NCBI GenBank assembly: GCA_043554545.1
Contig: CP121337.1
Span: forward strand, 3,906,001 to 3,970,000
Reading direction: 5' to 3'
Source of the DNA: UBA7330 sp043554545
GTDB lineage: Bacteria > Bacteroidota > Bacteroidia > Cytophagales > Cyclobacteriaceae
DNA: 64,000 nt
Of this stretch, positions 51,403 through 59,352 are shown piece by piece. Each line of letters opens with the position of its first letter. The first letter of the stretch is position 1. A program made the translations under genes and the position numbers. A model generated the notes under the pieces. That model was not told where the DNA came from, did no database searches, and worked only from the letters and a program-made list of their open reading frames with translations.

Positions 51403-51435
51403 GTCGTTCATGCAATAAATCTGTCGTTTGTGAAG
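51403..51435 (+). promoter_or_regulatory. Operator C: LytTR-type direct repeat
   Basis: GTCGTTCATG (51403-51412), 10-base spacer, GTCGTTTGTG (51423-51432), then AAG. Identical first half-site to operator A, the same 20-base period and the same orientation relative to the gene it precedes. Confidence 0.75.
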
Positions 51436-51463
51436 TTTTAACAGAAATCCCTCCAAAATTTTA

Positions 51464-51471
51464 TAAGATTG
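51464..51471 (+). promoter_or_regulatory. -7-like element of the ELWxxDGT-type gene
   Basis: TAAGATTG, one mismatch from TAnnTTTG, beginning exactly 28 bases after GTGAAG of operator C and ending 22 bases before the ATG at 51494. Confidence 0.55.
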
Positions 51472-51493
51472 TTCATAGAAAACCGCATGAACA

Positions 51494-54400
51494 ATGAAAC
51501 ACATCTACCTTTTGCTAGCAATAGCGCTATGCTTCATCTCCAAATCTTTCGCCCAATCTCCCGAACTAATCAAAGACATTAACACTCAGCACAGTGGAGC
51601 TAGAGCACCAAGTCAACTGACCGAATTTAACGGCTTCATTTATTACTTTGTGGAGTCCTCAACAGGTGTGTCACAACTCTGGCGCACGGATGGTTCCATT
51701 ACAGAAATGGTTTATGATCTTAATCCTGGTGTCCAGCCAGTCGACATCGCAATATGGCAAAATACTAATGCTCTGTATTTTTCTACTGATACCGAGGGCT
51801 TGTATGCTTATAATGGAATAGGTGTAAGCCAGGCCTCACCAGCAACTGGTGAAATTATCCCCGGACAGAATGTTCTCTATTTATACGAAACATTTACAGA
51901 TCCTAATACTTCCAGTACGGCACAGAGGTTATTCGTATATGACCCTGTAGAAATTGACCCCACTTTGATCATTGAATACACTACAGTCATCAATGACAGA
52001 GAATTTACCATTGTGGGTGATGACATGTACATGACAGATTTTACTGATGCTACTGGAGAAGAAGTGTTCTATGTTGAACTCACCGGTATTGGGGGTGGTA
52101 CTCTTAATTCTACTATCACCGCACTTGACAACGCAATAAATGGATCCGTAGGCTCAGATCCAGCTAACCTTACTGAATTTAATGGTAAATGTTATTGGGT
52201 AGCATTGAAGGATAATTCAAATGGAAATGGTACAGGCCCTAAAGCACTATATGAATCTGATGGCACAGTTATAGGCACGACTGAATTTTTTACATACGAT
52301 GCAGACATAACCTTGCCACTTTATCTGACAACACCAAAGACGACTGATATCGCAGTTATTAATAGTAGATTGTTATATTATAATATGTCAGGAAGTACTT
52401 CTTCAATAGATGTAGATGTATATTCCTATGACGGCACAAATCCTCCAACGGCCATCCAGCAAATTACAAACAATGCTCCTGGCAGTATTCAGGTCCTCAA
52501 CAGGCTGCAATTTCTTGGACAGATTGCCGCAGAGGAGTATTATGATATTCCTGGTGTCGGTGATTATTCTACAGATGGATCTACTACATCAGTTTCTGCA
52601 CTTACATTTAACCAGACCATCCATATTGATAAAATGGTGCGTATAGGATCTTCACTGATATACGCCAAGTTTGATGACGACGAAAATTTATACCTCTCTG
52701 ATCTTAGTGGGAATGAATCCGTCATTTATACTTTTAGTAGCGCCTTTTCTCAGGATAGACCAAAATCACTAACAGCGTTAGGACCTGAAGCGTTTTTTCT
52801 AGGAGTTGATGATACGGATGGCATACAAATCTGGAAGACAGATGGGACCAACCCAAATACTACCAAAGTCACTACAAGTTCATTTGCTGCCACAAGAGGA
52901 TCTTTCTCACAGCGCTTTTTTGAATTTAATGGGGAAATTTATTTTACTGCAATTCCTGAATTTGGTAGTGCTAACAGTAATCTTTATAAAACAGATGGCA
53001 CAGAAGCCAATACAGTAGAAGTAATTAATAATAATCCTGATCTTGTTTATGAAGATGGGGTCACTTATAGCAACGCCTATTTCTTTAATGCCATAAATAT
53101 TTTGAAAAAATTTGATGGCACCACTGTCACAACCATTAAATCCCTGGAAGCTGGAGCATCGAACCTTACCGCCTCTGGAAGTAATTTATTTTTTACTTCC
53201 ACATCATCTGGTGAGGGTACTGAACTTTGGGTAAGTAATGGTACTGATCCCGGAACCGTCCCACTTGATCTGTTTCCTGGCGCAAGTTTCAGTTCTTCGC
53301 CAGATCAGCTAGTGGATATAAGCGGCACACTCTATTTCCGAGCAGTTGATCCTATTGAAGGAACAAAAGGACTTTGGAAGTCCGATGGGACCCCTGGAGG
53401 AACAGTTGTTGTATTTAGCGATGTAATAGGTGATATCGACGACATTACAGTAATCGGAGATCAAATATTTTTTACGGTCGATGATCTTACTATTGGAGAA
53501 GAGGTGAAAGTTTACAACACAGCAACGGAAACCACTTCGGAGATTGATCTGGTGGAAGGTGCTGGAGACGGTTTTCCGAGAGACCTGGTGAACTTTAACG
53601 GGTCATTGTACCTCACTTACCAATTTGCTGTAAATACACGAGCAATAGCCAAACTCAATCCCGCAGACCTCACATTCACGAATATATTCTACTTCAATGC
53701 TACTGATGCGGCCTACTCTTCAGGTGAATCTACAGTTACTTCCGGTTATTTTAGCTTTCGTGTCTCTGATACATTTTCAAGTTTCAACAGACGCCTTACT
53801 GTTACGGCCTCCGATTTTGTATCTATCAATGATACTGAGACCTGGAACAACCCTCAGGTAGTTCAGGACATCGTATATTTTGATAACAGCGGTACACTAT
53901 ATGAATCAGATGGATTTGTAAGTAAAGGGATAACCTCCAACGTAAATTACAGAATTGGTTTCAATGACCAGTTAATCTTTCCGTTTGATAATGGGACTCT
54001 GGGTTCAGAGCCGCATAAATATATTTCGGATCGTCAAGGTGTATCGATCACCAGCAGCTCCAACCTCCAGTTTACACAAGATGGCACCAGTGTAAATGTT
54101 ACCCTGGATGCAGGAACGGGAGATGGCAGACTATTGCTCGTTTCTACAGTTCCCAATCTAAATCTTTCAGAAATTGAGGACGGGCAAGTATACACTGCCG
54201 ATCCAATGTTTCTTAGCAGCACTACCTCCCTGGCTGCTCCTGATGAATTTTCGTCCAGCCACCTGGTTGCCAAAGGGGATATCAGCGCAGCCACAGTTAC
54301 TGACTTTACACTTGGGCAAACCTACTATTTCACCGTAATCGAGTATTCTGAATTAGGAGTAGATGACCTGCAATATGACCTAATAGGCTCATATCAAAGT

Positions 54401-56440
54401 TCCTTTGAAGCCGTCAAACTGGATCAAACCATTACTTTTCAAAACCCAGGTGAAACCCTCACCACTGAAACAGTTGCACTAGATGCCACAAGTACTTCAG
54501 GTTTAGAAGTAAACTATATTGTAAGTAGCGGTCCAGCAGCTATTTCGGGCTCAAATCTGACCTTTAACGGAGCTGGTGAAGTAACGATTACTTTAAATCA
54601 GAGTGGCAATAATATATATAATCCGGCCAATGAATTGGTTCTTGTTTTTGATGTGATCAAAGATGACCAAATCATCACCATTGACATCCCTGATGCCGCT
54701 ACCTATTTGGATGGTCCTATTTCATTCACGCCCGCCACTAATAATGCCAGTATTGCACTCACCCATTCAATTACTGGCCCGGGACAGCTATCAAATACAA
54801 ATGATGAAATAACCATTACTGGTGCCGGTACGATCGAAGTAACGATTTCAAATGAGGGCAATAATCTCTATAATCCTGTTTCAGTTACAAAAACAATCAC
54901 AGTTGCTAAGGCTGATCATGCGCTAACAATAAGTACCATTAATGACCAAACTTATAATACGACATTCACCCTTCTTTATGGCACGGATATTATTGATTCA
55001 GCACCTGCAGGTAGTCCAACTGGTGATATTACCGTAACAATTGTAAGTGGCCCCGCAGAAGTAAATCCTACTAATACTCAACAAATCACTGTAACTGGCG
55101 TAGGAACAGTAACTTTTGAGGTGTCTAATTCAGGAAATAATAATTATAATCCAGCCCCTACTGTTCAGGGTACTTTTGAAGCGATCAAAGCCGATCAATC
55201 TTTAACACTAAATGGTTCATTGCCAACTGAAGTCCCATTCACGGATGGCACTTATAGTTTTGAAAATCAGTACAGCTCACTATCAGGTGATGTGAGTTTT
55301 GTAATCATCAGTGGCCCCGGATTCTTCAATGGTGAAAACATGGATATATATAATATCACTGAAACAGGAGAAGTAACAATATCAGCTTTTGCACCTTCCA
55401 ATGAATTCTATAATGGAAGTCTTGCGACTGAGTTTTCTTTTAATGTGATTAAAGGAGATCAGAGCATTTTCTTTGATGGTATAACGAATCAGACCACTGT
55501 CAGTAACATGGTATATGATCCCAATGGGTTTGAATTCAATGCAAGTGCTACAAGTGGACTAGATGTTGTATTTGAACTCACCCAAAATGCAACCGCAGGT
55601 TCCTTTAATGGTAATCTATTAACTGTCACATCCACAGGATCTTTTGAAGTAACAATCAGTCAGGCTGGAGATGCTAACTATAATGCCGCAACTCCACTGA
55701 CCTTATCAATTACTATTGTCAAAGCTGATCAAACCATTACAGCAACAGATATAACCGACAAGCTAAAGTCTGATGGCCCGTTTTCAGTAGAAGCTTCCAG
55801 CTCATCTGGTTTGGCGGTAGAGATCACAACCGTGAACACCAACATTTCGCTGGACGGAACTACCGTTTCCCTTAATACTGACGCACCCGCTGGCCAGGCT
55901 ACCATTGACATTGCCCAGCCCGGTAATGATTTATACAATGCAGCAATTCCTGTATCATTATCATTCTGTATCAGTCCAGTTGCTCCTACCATTATGCTGG
56001 AAAATGGGGTAATTAGCTCAGATAACCTCATTGATCAACATGATTGGTACAAGGATGGAGTTTTTCTTCAGGTTTCTGACAACTCGAATAATACCTTCTC
56101 ACCTACAGAGTCAGGTACTTACACGGCAATTGCTCAGGGAGGCGCATGTCCCGATAGTGACTTTAGTAATGAAATTATTTATACTAAGACTGATCCTGTA
56201 CTAGGACTCGAGGATGAACTGGAAACCCTGGTATATCCAGTTCCTACCAGAGATTTTCTTAATATTAGCCCTACGCTTCTGAACAAGAAGAATCTCAGAT
56301 ACGAAATATTTAATCTATCAGGGAAGCAGCTAATCATTGGAGAGGTGACCCAAAAACTGGATGTTTCCAGTTTGAGGAATGGAGTCTATTTGTTAAGAAT
56401 CCCAAGTGAACTCATACAAATACCATTCATCAAAGAATAA
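51494..56440 (+). CDS. Giant ELWxxDGT-type surface protein with Ig-like repeats and T9SS domain
   Basis: 1648 residues. Signal peptide ends at SKSFAQ (about 21). Residues 40-950 contain ELWxxDGT-type propeller units (QLWRTDGS about 60, ALYESDGT, QIWKTDGT about 446, NLYKTDGT about 497, ELWVSNGT about 578, GLWKSDGT about 627). Then six repeats of 81-93 residues begin near 975, 1056, 1139, 1232, 1320 and 1410, each opening K-x-DQ(S/T)(I/L) or similar and ending near NYNPA. An Ig-like segment (HDWYKDGVFLQVSDNSNNTF) and a T9SS type A sorting domain (LVYPVPTRDFLNIS to the end) close it. Probably a secreted or surface-attached adhesin. The gene directly follows the LytTR regulator with operator C between. 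Confidence 0.92.
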   Translation: MKHIYLLLAIALCFISKSFAQSPELIKDINTQHSGARAPSQLTEFNGFIYYFVESSTGVSQLWRTDGSITEMVYDLNPGVQPVDIAIWQNTNALYFSTDTEGLYAYNGIGVSQASPATGEIIPGQNVLYLYETFTDPNTSSTAQRLFVYDPVEIDPTLIIEYTTVINDREFTIVGDDMYMTDFTDATGEEVFYVELTGIGGGTLNSTITALDNAINGSVGSDPANLTEFNGKCYWVALKDNSNGNGTGPKALYESDGTVIGTTEFFTYDADITLPLYLTTPKTTDIAVINSRLLYYNMSGSTSSIDVDVYSYDGTNPPTAIQQITNNAPGSIQVLNRLQFLGQIAAEEYYDIPGVGDYSTDGSTTSVSALTFNQTIHIDKMVRIGSSLIYAKFDDDENLYLSDLSGNESVIYTFSSAFSQDRPKSLTALGPEAFFLGVDDTDGIQIWKTDGTNPNTTKVTTSSFAATRGSFSQRFFEFNGEIYFTAIPEFGSANSNLYKTDGTEANTVEVINNNPDLVYEDGVTYSNAYFFNAINILKKFDGTTVTTIKSLEAGASNLTASGSNLFFTSTSSGEGTELWVSNGTDPGTVPLDLFPGASFSSSPDQLVDISGTLYFRAVDPIEGTKGLWKSDGTPGGTVVVFSDVIGDIDDITVIGDQIFFTVDDLTIGEEVKVYNTATETTSEIDLVEGAGDGFPRDLVNFNGSLYLTYQFAVNTRAIAKLNPADLTFTNIFYFNATDAAYSSGESTVTSGYFSFRVSDTFSSFNRRLTVTASDFVSINDTETWNNPQVVQDIVYFDNSGTLYESDGFVSKGITSNVNYRIGFNDQLIFPFDNGTLGSEPHKYISDRQGVSITSSSNLQFTQDGTSVNVTLDAGTGDGRLLLVSTVPNLNLSEIEDGQVYTADPMFLSSTTSLAAPDEFSSSHLVAKGDISAATVTDFTLGQTYYFTVIEYSELGVDDLQYDLIGSYQSSFEAVKLDQTITFQNPGETLTTETVALDATSTSGLEVNYIVSSGPAAISGSNLTFNGAGEVTITLNQSGNNIYNPANELVLVFDVIKDDQIITIDIPDAATYLDGPISFTPATNNASIALTHSITGPGQLSNTNDEITITGAGTIEVTISNEGNNLYNPVSVTKTITVAKADHALTISTINDQTYNTTFTLLYGTDIIDSAPAGSPTGDITVTIVSGPAEVNPTNTQQITVTGVGTVTFEVSNSGNNNYNPAPTVQGTFEAIKADQSLTLNGSLPTEVPFTDGTYSFENQYSSLSGDVSFVIISGPGFFNGENMDIYNITETGEVTISAFAPSNEFYNGSLATEFSFNVIKGDQSIFFDGITNQTTVSNMVYDPNGFEFNASATSGLDVVFELTQNATAGSFNGNLLTVTSTGSFEVTISQAGDANYNAATPLTLSITIVKADQTITATDITDKLKSDGPFSVEASSSSGLAVEITTVNTNISLDGTTVSLNTDAPAGQATIDIAQPGNDLYNAAIPVSLSFCISPVAPTIMLENGVISSDNLIDQHDWYKDGVFLQVSDNSNNTFSPTESGTYTAIAQGGACPDSDFSNEIIYTKTDPVLGLEDELETLVYPVPTRDFLNISPTLLNKKNLRYEIFNLSGKQLIIGEVTQKLDVSSLRNGVYLLRIPSELIQIPFIKE

Positions 56441-56485
56441 TAAAGACAAACTAAGGCAGGCTGATGTTCTCTGAAGATTAGCATT

Positions 56486-56516
56486 AAAAACGACCCTCAG
56501 AGGGTCGTTTTTTCTT
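56486..56516 (+). terminator. Strong rho-independent terminator
   Basis: A perfect 12-bp stem AAAAACGACCCT (56486-56497) / AGGGTCGTTTTT (56501-56512) with a CAG loop, followed by more T. It terminates the giant ELWxxDGT gene. Confidence 0.88.
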
Positions 56517-56556
56517 TTTAATGCATTTCGATTCTATTCGCTGATATCCTTATGAT

Positions 56557-56564
56557 TACTTTTG
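56557..56564 (+). promoter_or_regulatory. -7 element of the pseudouridine synthase operon
   Basis: TACTTTTG matches TAnnTTTG exactly and ends 6 bases before the ATG at 56571, so the mRNA may start at or next to the start codon. It also explains away the in-frame TTG at 56562 as a start. Confidence 0.5.
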
Positions 56565-56570
56565 TACTTA

Positions 56571-57257
56571 ATGACCAGAGAACCCAAAGTACGCTATGAA
56601 GACAATCACCTGCTCATTGTAGATAAACCTGCAGGTTGGCTTGTGCAGGGAGATGAAACAGGAGATAAGACCTTGACTGACTGGTCACGTGCCTATATCA
56701 AAAAAAAATACAATAAGCCAGGAGATGTTTTCCTTCACCCGACCCACCGCCTGGATCGTCCGGTCAGTGGCCTAATTGTTTTTGCCTGGTCATCTAAGGC
56801 ATTGGAAAGGATGACACTATTATTTAGGGATGATCAGGTAGAAAAGACCTATGTAGCGATTATTGAGGAAAGATTAGAAATCACCGGAGAGACCTTGATT
56901 CATTGGTTAGAGAAAGATGAAAACAAAAATGTTTCGCATGTCTATAACCAGCCAAAAGGAAAAGCAAAAAGGGCAGAACTCTCCTACGAACTTGTTGCAA
57001 GTCTGGATAGGTTTTCCTTGCTTAAAGTCTCTCTGAAGACAGGACGTCCACACCAAATCAGAGCACAATTGGCAAAAATTGGTTGTCCAATCAAAGGTGA
57101 TTTAAAATATGGTTTTACACAGGCAAACAGTGATAAAAGTATAAGTTTGCACTCCTTTGAGATAAAATTTATTCATCCGGTAAAAAAGGAACCGATATCG
57201 GTAAGGTCAGTTCCTGAATGGCCGGACTTTAAACCCCATATGCATGCGTTGGATTGA
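56571..57257 (+). CDS. RluA-family pseudouridine synthase
   Basis: 228 residues from the ATG at 56571. Short single-domain RluA type without an S4 domain: YEDNHLLIVDKPAGWLVQG, the catalytic-loop motif HPTHRLDRPVSGLIVFAW (Asp about 65), KTYVAIIEERLE, and RPHQIRAQLAKIGCPIKGDLKYG. It isomerises uridine to pseudouridine in tRNA or rRNA; TruC (tRNA U65) is the closest in length and layout, but the target is not certain. First gene of an operon with overlaps: it overlaps the next gene by 14 bases. Confidence 0.9.
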   Translation: MTREPKVRYEDNHLLIVDKPAGWLVQGDETGDKTLTDWSRAYIKKKYNKPGDVFLHPTHRLDRPVSGLIVFAWSSKALERMTLLFRDDQVEKTYVAIIEERLEITGETLIHWLEKDENKNVSHVYNQPKGKAKRAELSYELVASLDRFSLLKVSLKTGRPHQIRAQLAKIGCPIKGDLKYGFTQANSDKSISLHSFEIKFIHPVKKEPISVRSVPEWPDFKPHMHALD

Positions 57258-57546
57258 GAAGCTAAAAAGCAGATGGAAACTAGAATCGACCTGGCAGGTT
57301 GTCATCGTCCTGATCGTATTTGCGCTAACAGGGACTACTATCGTGCTCATCAAAAACCCGGTCCTGAATTTTGTATATCCATATGAACATGATGGTTGGT
57401 TTTACCTGATCTACTTTGTCCTAATTTGGCCTATCTACAACATCTTTCTTTTGCTTTATGCATTTATTTTTGGCCAATTTACTTTTTTCTGGAATTTTGA
57501 AAAACGAACTTTCGAGCGCATAAAGAAATTAGTCGTTCGTAAATGA
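57244..57546 (+). CDS. Small membrane protein, DUF6787-like
   Basis: 100 residues: an amphipathic start (MRWIEKLKSRWKLESTWQ), a helix VVIVLIVFALTGTTIVLI, a loop PVLNFVYPYEHDGW, a long hydrophobic stretch FYLIYFVLIWPIYNIFLLLYAFIFGQFTFFW (two helices) and a basic end FEKRTFERIKKLVVRK. The layout agrees with the Bacteroidota family I know as DUF6787, whose function is unknown. It overlaps the upstream synthase by 14 bases and the downstream pabB by 4 (ATGA), so it is translated within this operon. Confidence 0.7.
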   Translation: MRWIEKLKSRWKLESTWQVVIVLIVFALTGTTIVLIKNPVLNFVYPYEHDGWFYLIYFVLIWPIYNIFLLLYAFIFGQFTFFWNFEKRTFERIKKLVVRK

Positions 57547-58514
57547 TCCACCAAAGGTCAGAGGCCATTTCCATTCTAAATGAGTTATACAGAAGAAAAG
57601 TACCTTTTGTATGCTTCACGGATTTCCTGGGAAAACAGGCATGGATCAAGGCCATTGACGAAATAGATCCTGCCGAATTAAAATTTCAATTCCCTAATTA
57701 CAAATACAGCGAAGAGAAAAAATCTTCCTTTGAAAATCTTAAATTTGATAAAACCCCAATCTCATTTCAGCAGTATAAAAAATCTTTCAATGAGGTAATC
57801 AAACAAATTAAAATTGGAAACTCTTACCTGACCAATCTTACTTTCAAAACGCCCATTGATACGAATCTCTCACTGGACGATATATTTGATAGCAGCAATG
57901 CTTCCTATCAAATAAAGTATCAGGACCAATTTGTGATGTTCTCTCCTGAAACATTTGTACGAATTAAAGGAGATACTATCTATTCCTATCCCATGAAAGG
58001 GACCATCGATGCTGCACTTCCAAATGCTGCAGCGCAGATACTCTCTGACCACAAAGAAATGACAGAGCACGTCACCATCGTCGATTTGATCCGCAATGAT
58101 CTCAGTCAAATTGCCCGGAAGGTAAAGGTGACAAACTTTAGATTTCTTAGCACACTCAAAACTTCTGACAAACAGCTTCTACAGGTGAGTTCTGAAATTA
58201 CCGGAAAGCTCGAAAACCCTAAAAATATGGGAGATAACCTTTTCCGTCTGCTCCCTGCAGGCTCTATTTCCGGTGCTCCAAAAAATCAAACTTTGGAGAT
58301 CATAAAAAATGCTGAACCTGATGAAAGAGGCTTTTTCACTGGCATTTGTGGTTGCTATGATGGTGAAGTATTCGACAGTGGTGTGATGATCCGATATATT
58401 GAAAAAGTCAATGATCAATTATATTACAGAAGTGGAGGTGGGATAACGGCACTGAGCAAAGCAGAAAAAGAATACCAGGAAATGATCGATAAAGTATATG
58501 TACAAATTTCTTGA
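57543..58514 (+). CDS. pabB: Aminodeoxychorismate synthase component I
   Basis: 323 residues, the compact form with the chorismate-binding catalytic domain only. Motifs: SPETFVRIKGDTIYSYPMKGT (about 139-159), EMTEHVTIVDLIRNDLSQIA (about 178-197), LLPAGSISGAPKNQTLEIIK (about 237-256), RGFFTGICGCYDG and the final RSGGGITALS. It aminates chorismate to 4-amino-4-deoxychorismate for folate synthesis. The tryptophan-binding N-terminal segment of TrpE is absent, and the next gene encodes a PabC-like lyase, which favours PabB over TrpE. The glutamine amidotransferase subunit is not in the window. The 3' end overlaps pabC by 17 bases. Confidence 0.9.
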   Translation: MIHQRSEAISILNELYRRKVPFVCFTDFLGKQAWIKAIDEIDPAELKFQFPNYKYSEEKKSSFENLKFDKTPISFQQYKKSFNEVIKQIKIGNSYLTNLTFKTPIDTNLSLDDIFDSSNASYQIKYQDQFVMFSPETFVRIKGDTIYSYPMKGTIDAALPNAAAQILSDHKEMTEHVTIVDLIRNDLSQIARKVKVTNFRFLSTLKTSDKQLLQVSSEITGKLENPKNMGDNLFRLLPAGSISGAPKNQTLEIIKNAEPDERGFFTGICGCYDGEVFDSGVMIRYIEKVNDQLYYRSGGGITALSKAEKEYQEMIDKVYVQIS

Positions 58515-59088
58515 AAGTATCTGCTTCAAGTCTGGAGCTTACCAGTCATTGGCGTTTCATCAAAATCGCATAGATGAGACATTTAAAAAATATTTTACTG
58601 AGGAGCGCCCAATACAACTCGAAAAAGCACTTCCATCACTACATGGGGAGTCAAGAAAAAAAGTGCGATTAACCTACGATAACAATCAATTTGAAACCAA
58701 TGTACAAGAGTACATTCCCAAAGCCATTTCAAAACTTAAAATCATTGACGCGGATAAACTAAACTATTCTTTCAAATTCGCAGATCGTTCTCCTTTAAAT
58801 GAATTATTTGATCAAAAAGGAATAGCAGATGATATTCTGATCATTCAGGAAGGGAAGGTTACTGATAGCTCATACGCTAATCTAATCTTTTGGAATGGTT
58901 CCGAGTGGTTTACACCGACCTCTTACCTCCTGAATGGAGTCAAAAGAAAACAACTTATTCAACAAGGGTTCATAAAAGAACGGGTGATCTCAGAAAATGA
59001 CCTTGATCAGTATAGTAAAGTAGGTCTGATCAATGCAATGCTCGACCCAAACGAAATCACTATACCCATCAGCAAAGTAGCCAGGTAG
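58498..59088 (+). CDS. pabC: Aminodeoxychorismate lyase-like class IV aminotransferase
   Basis: 196 residues, short for PabC (about 270), but the compact form is usual in Bacteroidota. Fold-type IV PLP motifs are visible: an N-terminal Arg region (FHQNRIDETFKKYF), KLNYSFKFADRSPLNELFD (Lys candidate near residue 93 or 95), the EGKVTDSSYANLIFWNGSEWFTP segment (about 113-135), LLNGVKRKQLI and the LINAMLDP end. It would split aminodeoxychorismate into 4-aminobenzoate and pyruvate. The start lies inside pabB (17-base overlap), so coupling is tight. Its stop directly abuts the stop of atpC on the other strand. Confidence 0.82.
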   Translation: MYKFLESICFKSGAYQSLAFHQNRIDETFKKYFTEERPIQLEKALPSLHGESRKKVRLTYDNNQFETNVQEYIPKAISKLKIIDADKLNYSFKFADRSPLNELFDQKGIADDILIIQEGKVTDSSYANLIFWNGSEWFTPTSYLLNGVKRKQLIQQGFIKERVISENDLDQYSKVGLINAMLDPNEITIPISKVAR

Positions 59089-59349
59089 TTATTCTACAGG
59101 GGCACTCTCTGCAAGCAAAACAACCTTATTGTTTAGCACTTCAACGATACCTCCACCAATTTCAAAAGACATTTCCTTCTTTTTCTTATCCACCAGAGAT
59201 ACAATCTTTACCTCACCATTCCTGAGTGAAGAAATCATCGGAGCGTGGCCATTCAATAACTGAAAAGAGCCATCACTTCCTGGAAGGATAGTACTTTCTA
59301 CCTCTCCTTCGAAGATCTTTTCGTCTGGTGTAATTATCTCAAGATACAT
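59089..59349 (-). CDS. atpC: F1 ATP synthase epsilon subunit, short form
   Basis: 86 residues. The beta-sandwich N-terminal domain is complete: MYLEIITPDEKIFEGEVESTILPGSDGSFQLLNGHAPMISSLRNGEVKIV, ending FEIGGGIVEVLNNKVVLLAESAP. The C-terminal two-helix domain of the E. coli protein (about 139 residues) is absent, so inhibition of ATP hydrolysis by that domain is not available here. Short epsilon subunits are common in Bacteroidota. It starts 3 bases after the atpD stop. Confidence 0.93.
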   Translation of the reverse strand: MYLEIITPDEKIFEGEVESTILPGSDGSFQLLNGHAPMISSLRNGEVKIVSLVDKKKKEMSFEIGGGIVEVLNNKVVLLAESAPVE

Positions 59350-59352
59350 TGC

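Noticed and set aside
56562..56570. TTG start for the pseudouridine synthase
   Set aside because: It overlaps the exact -7 element TACTTTTG and a normal ATG follows at 56571.
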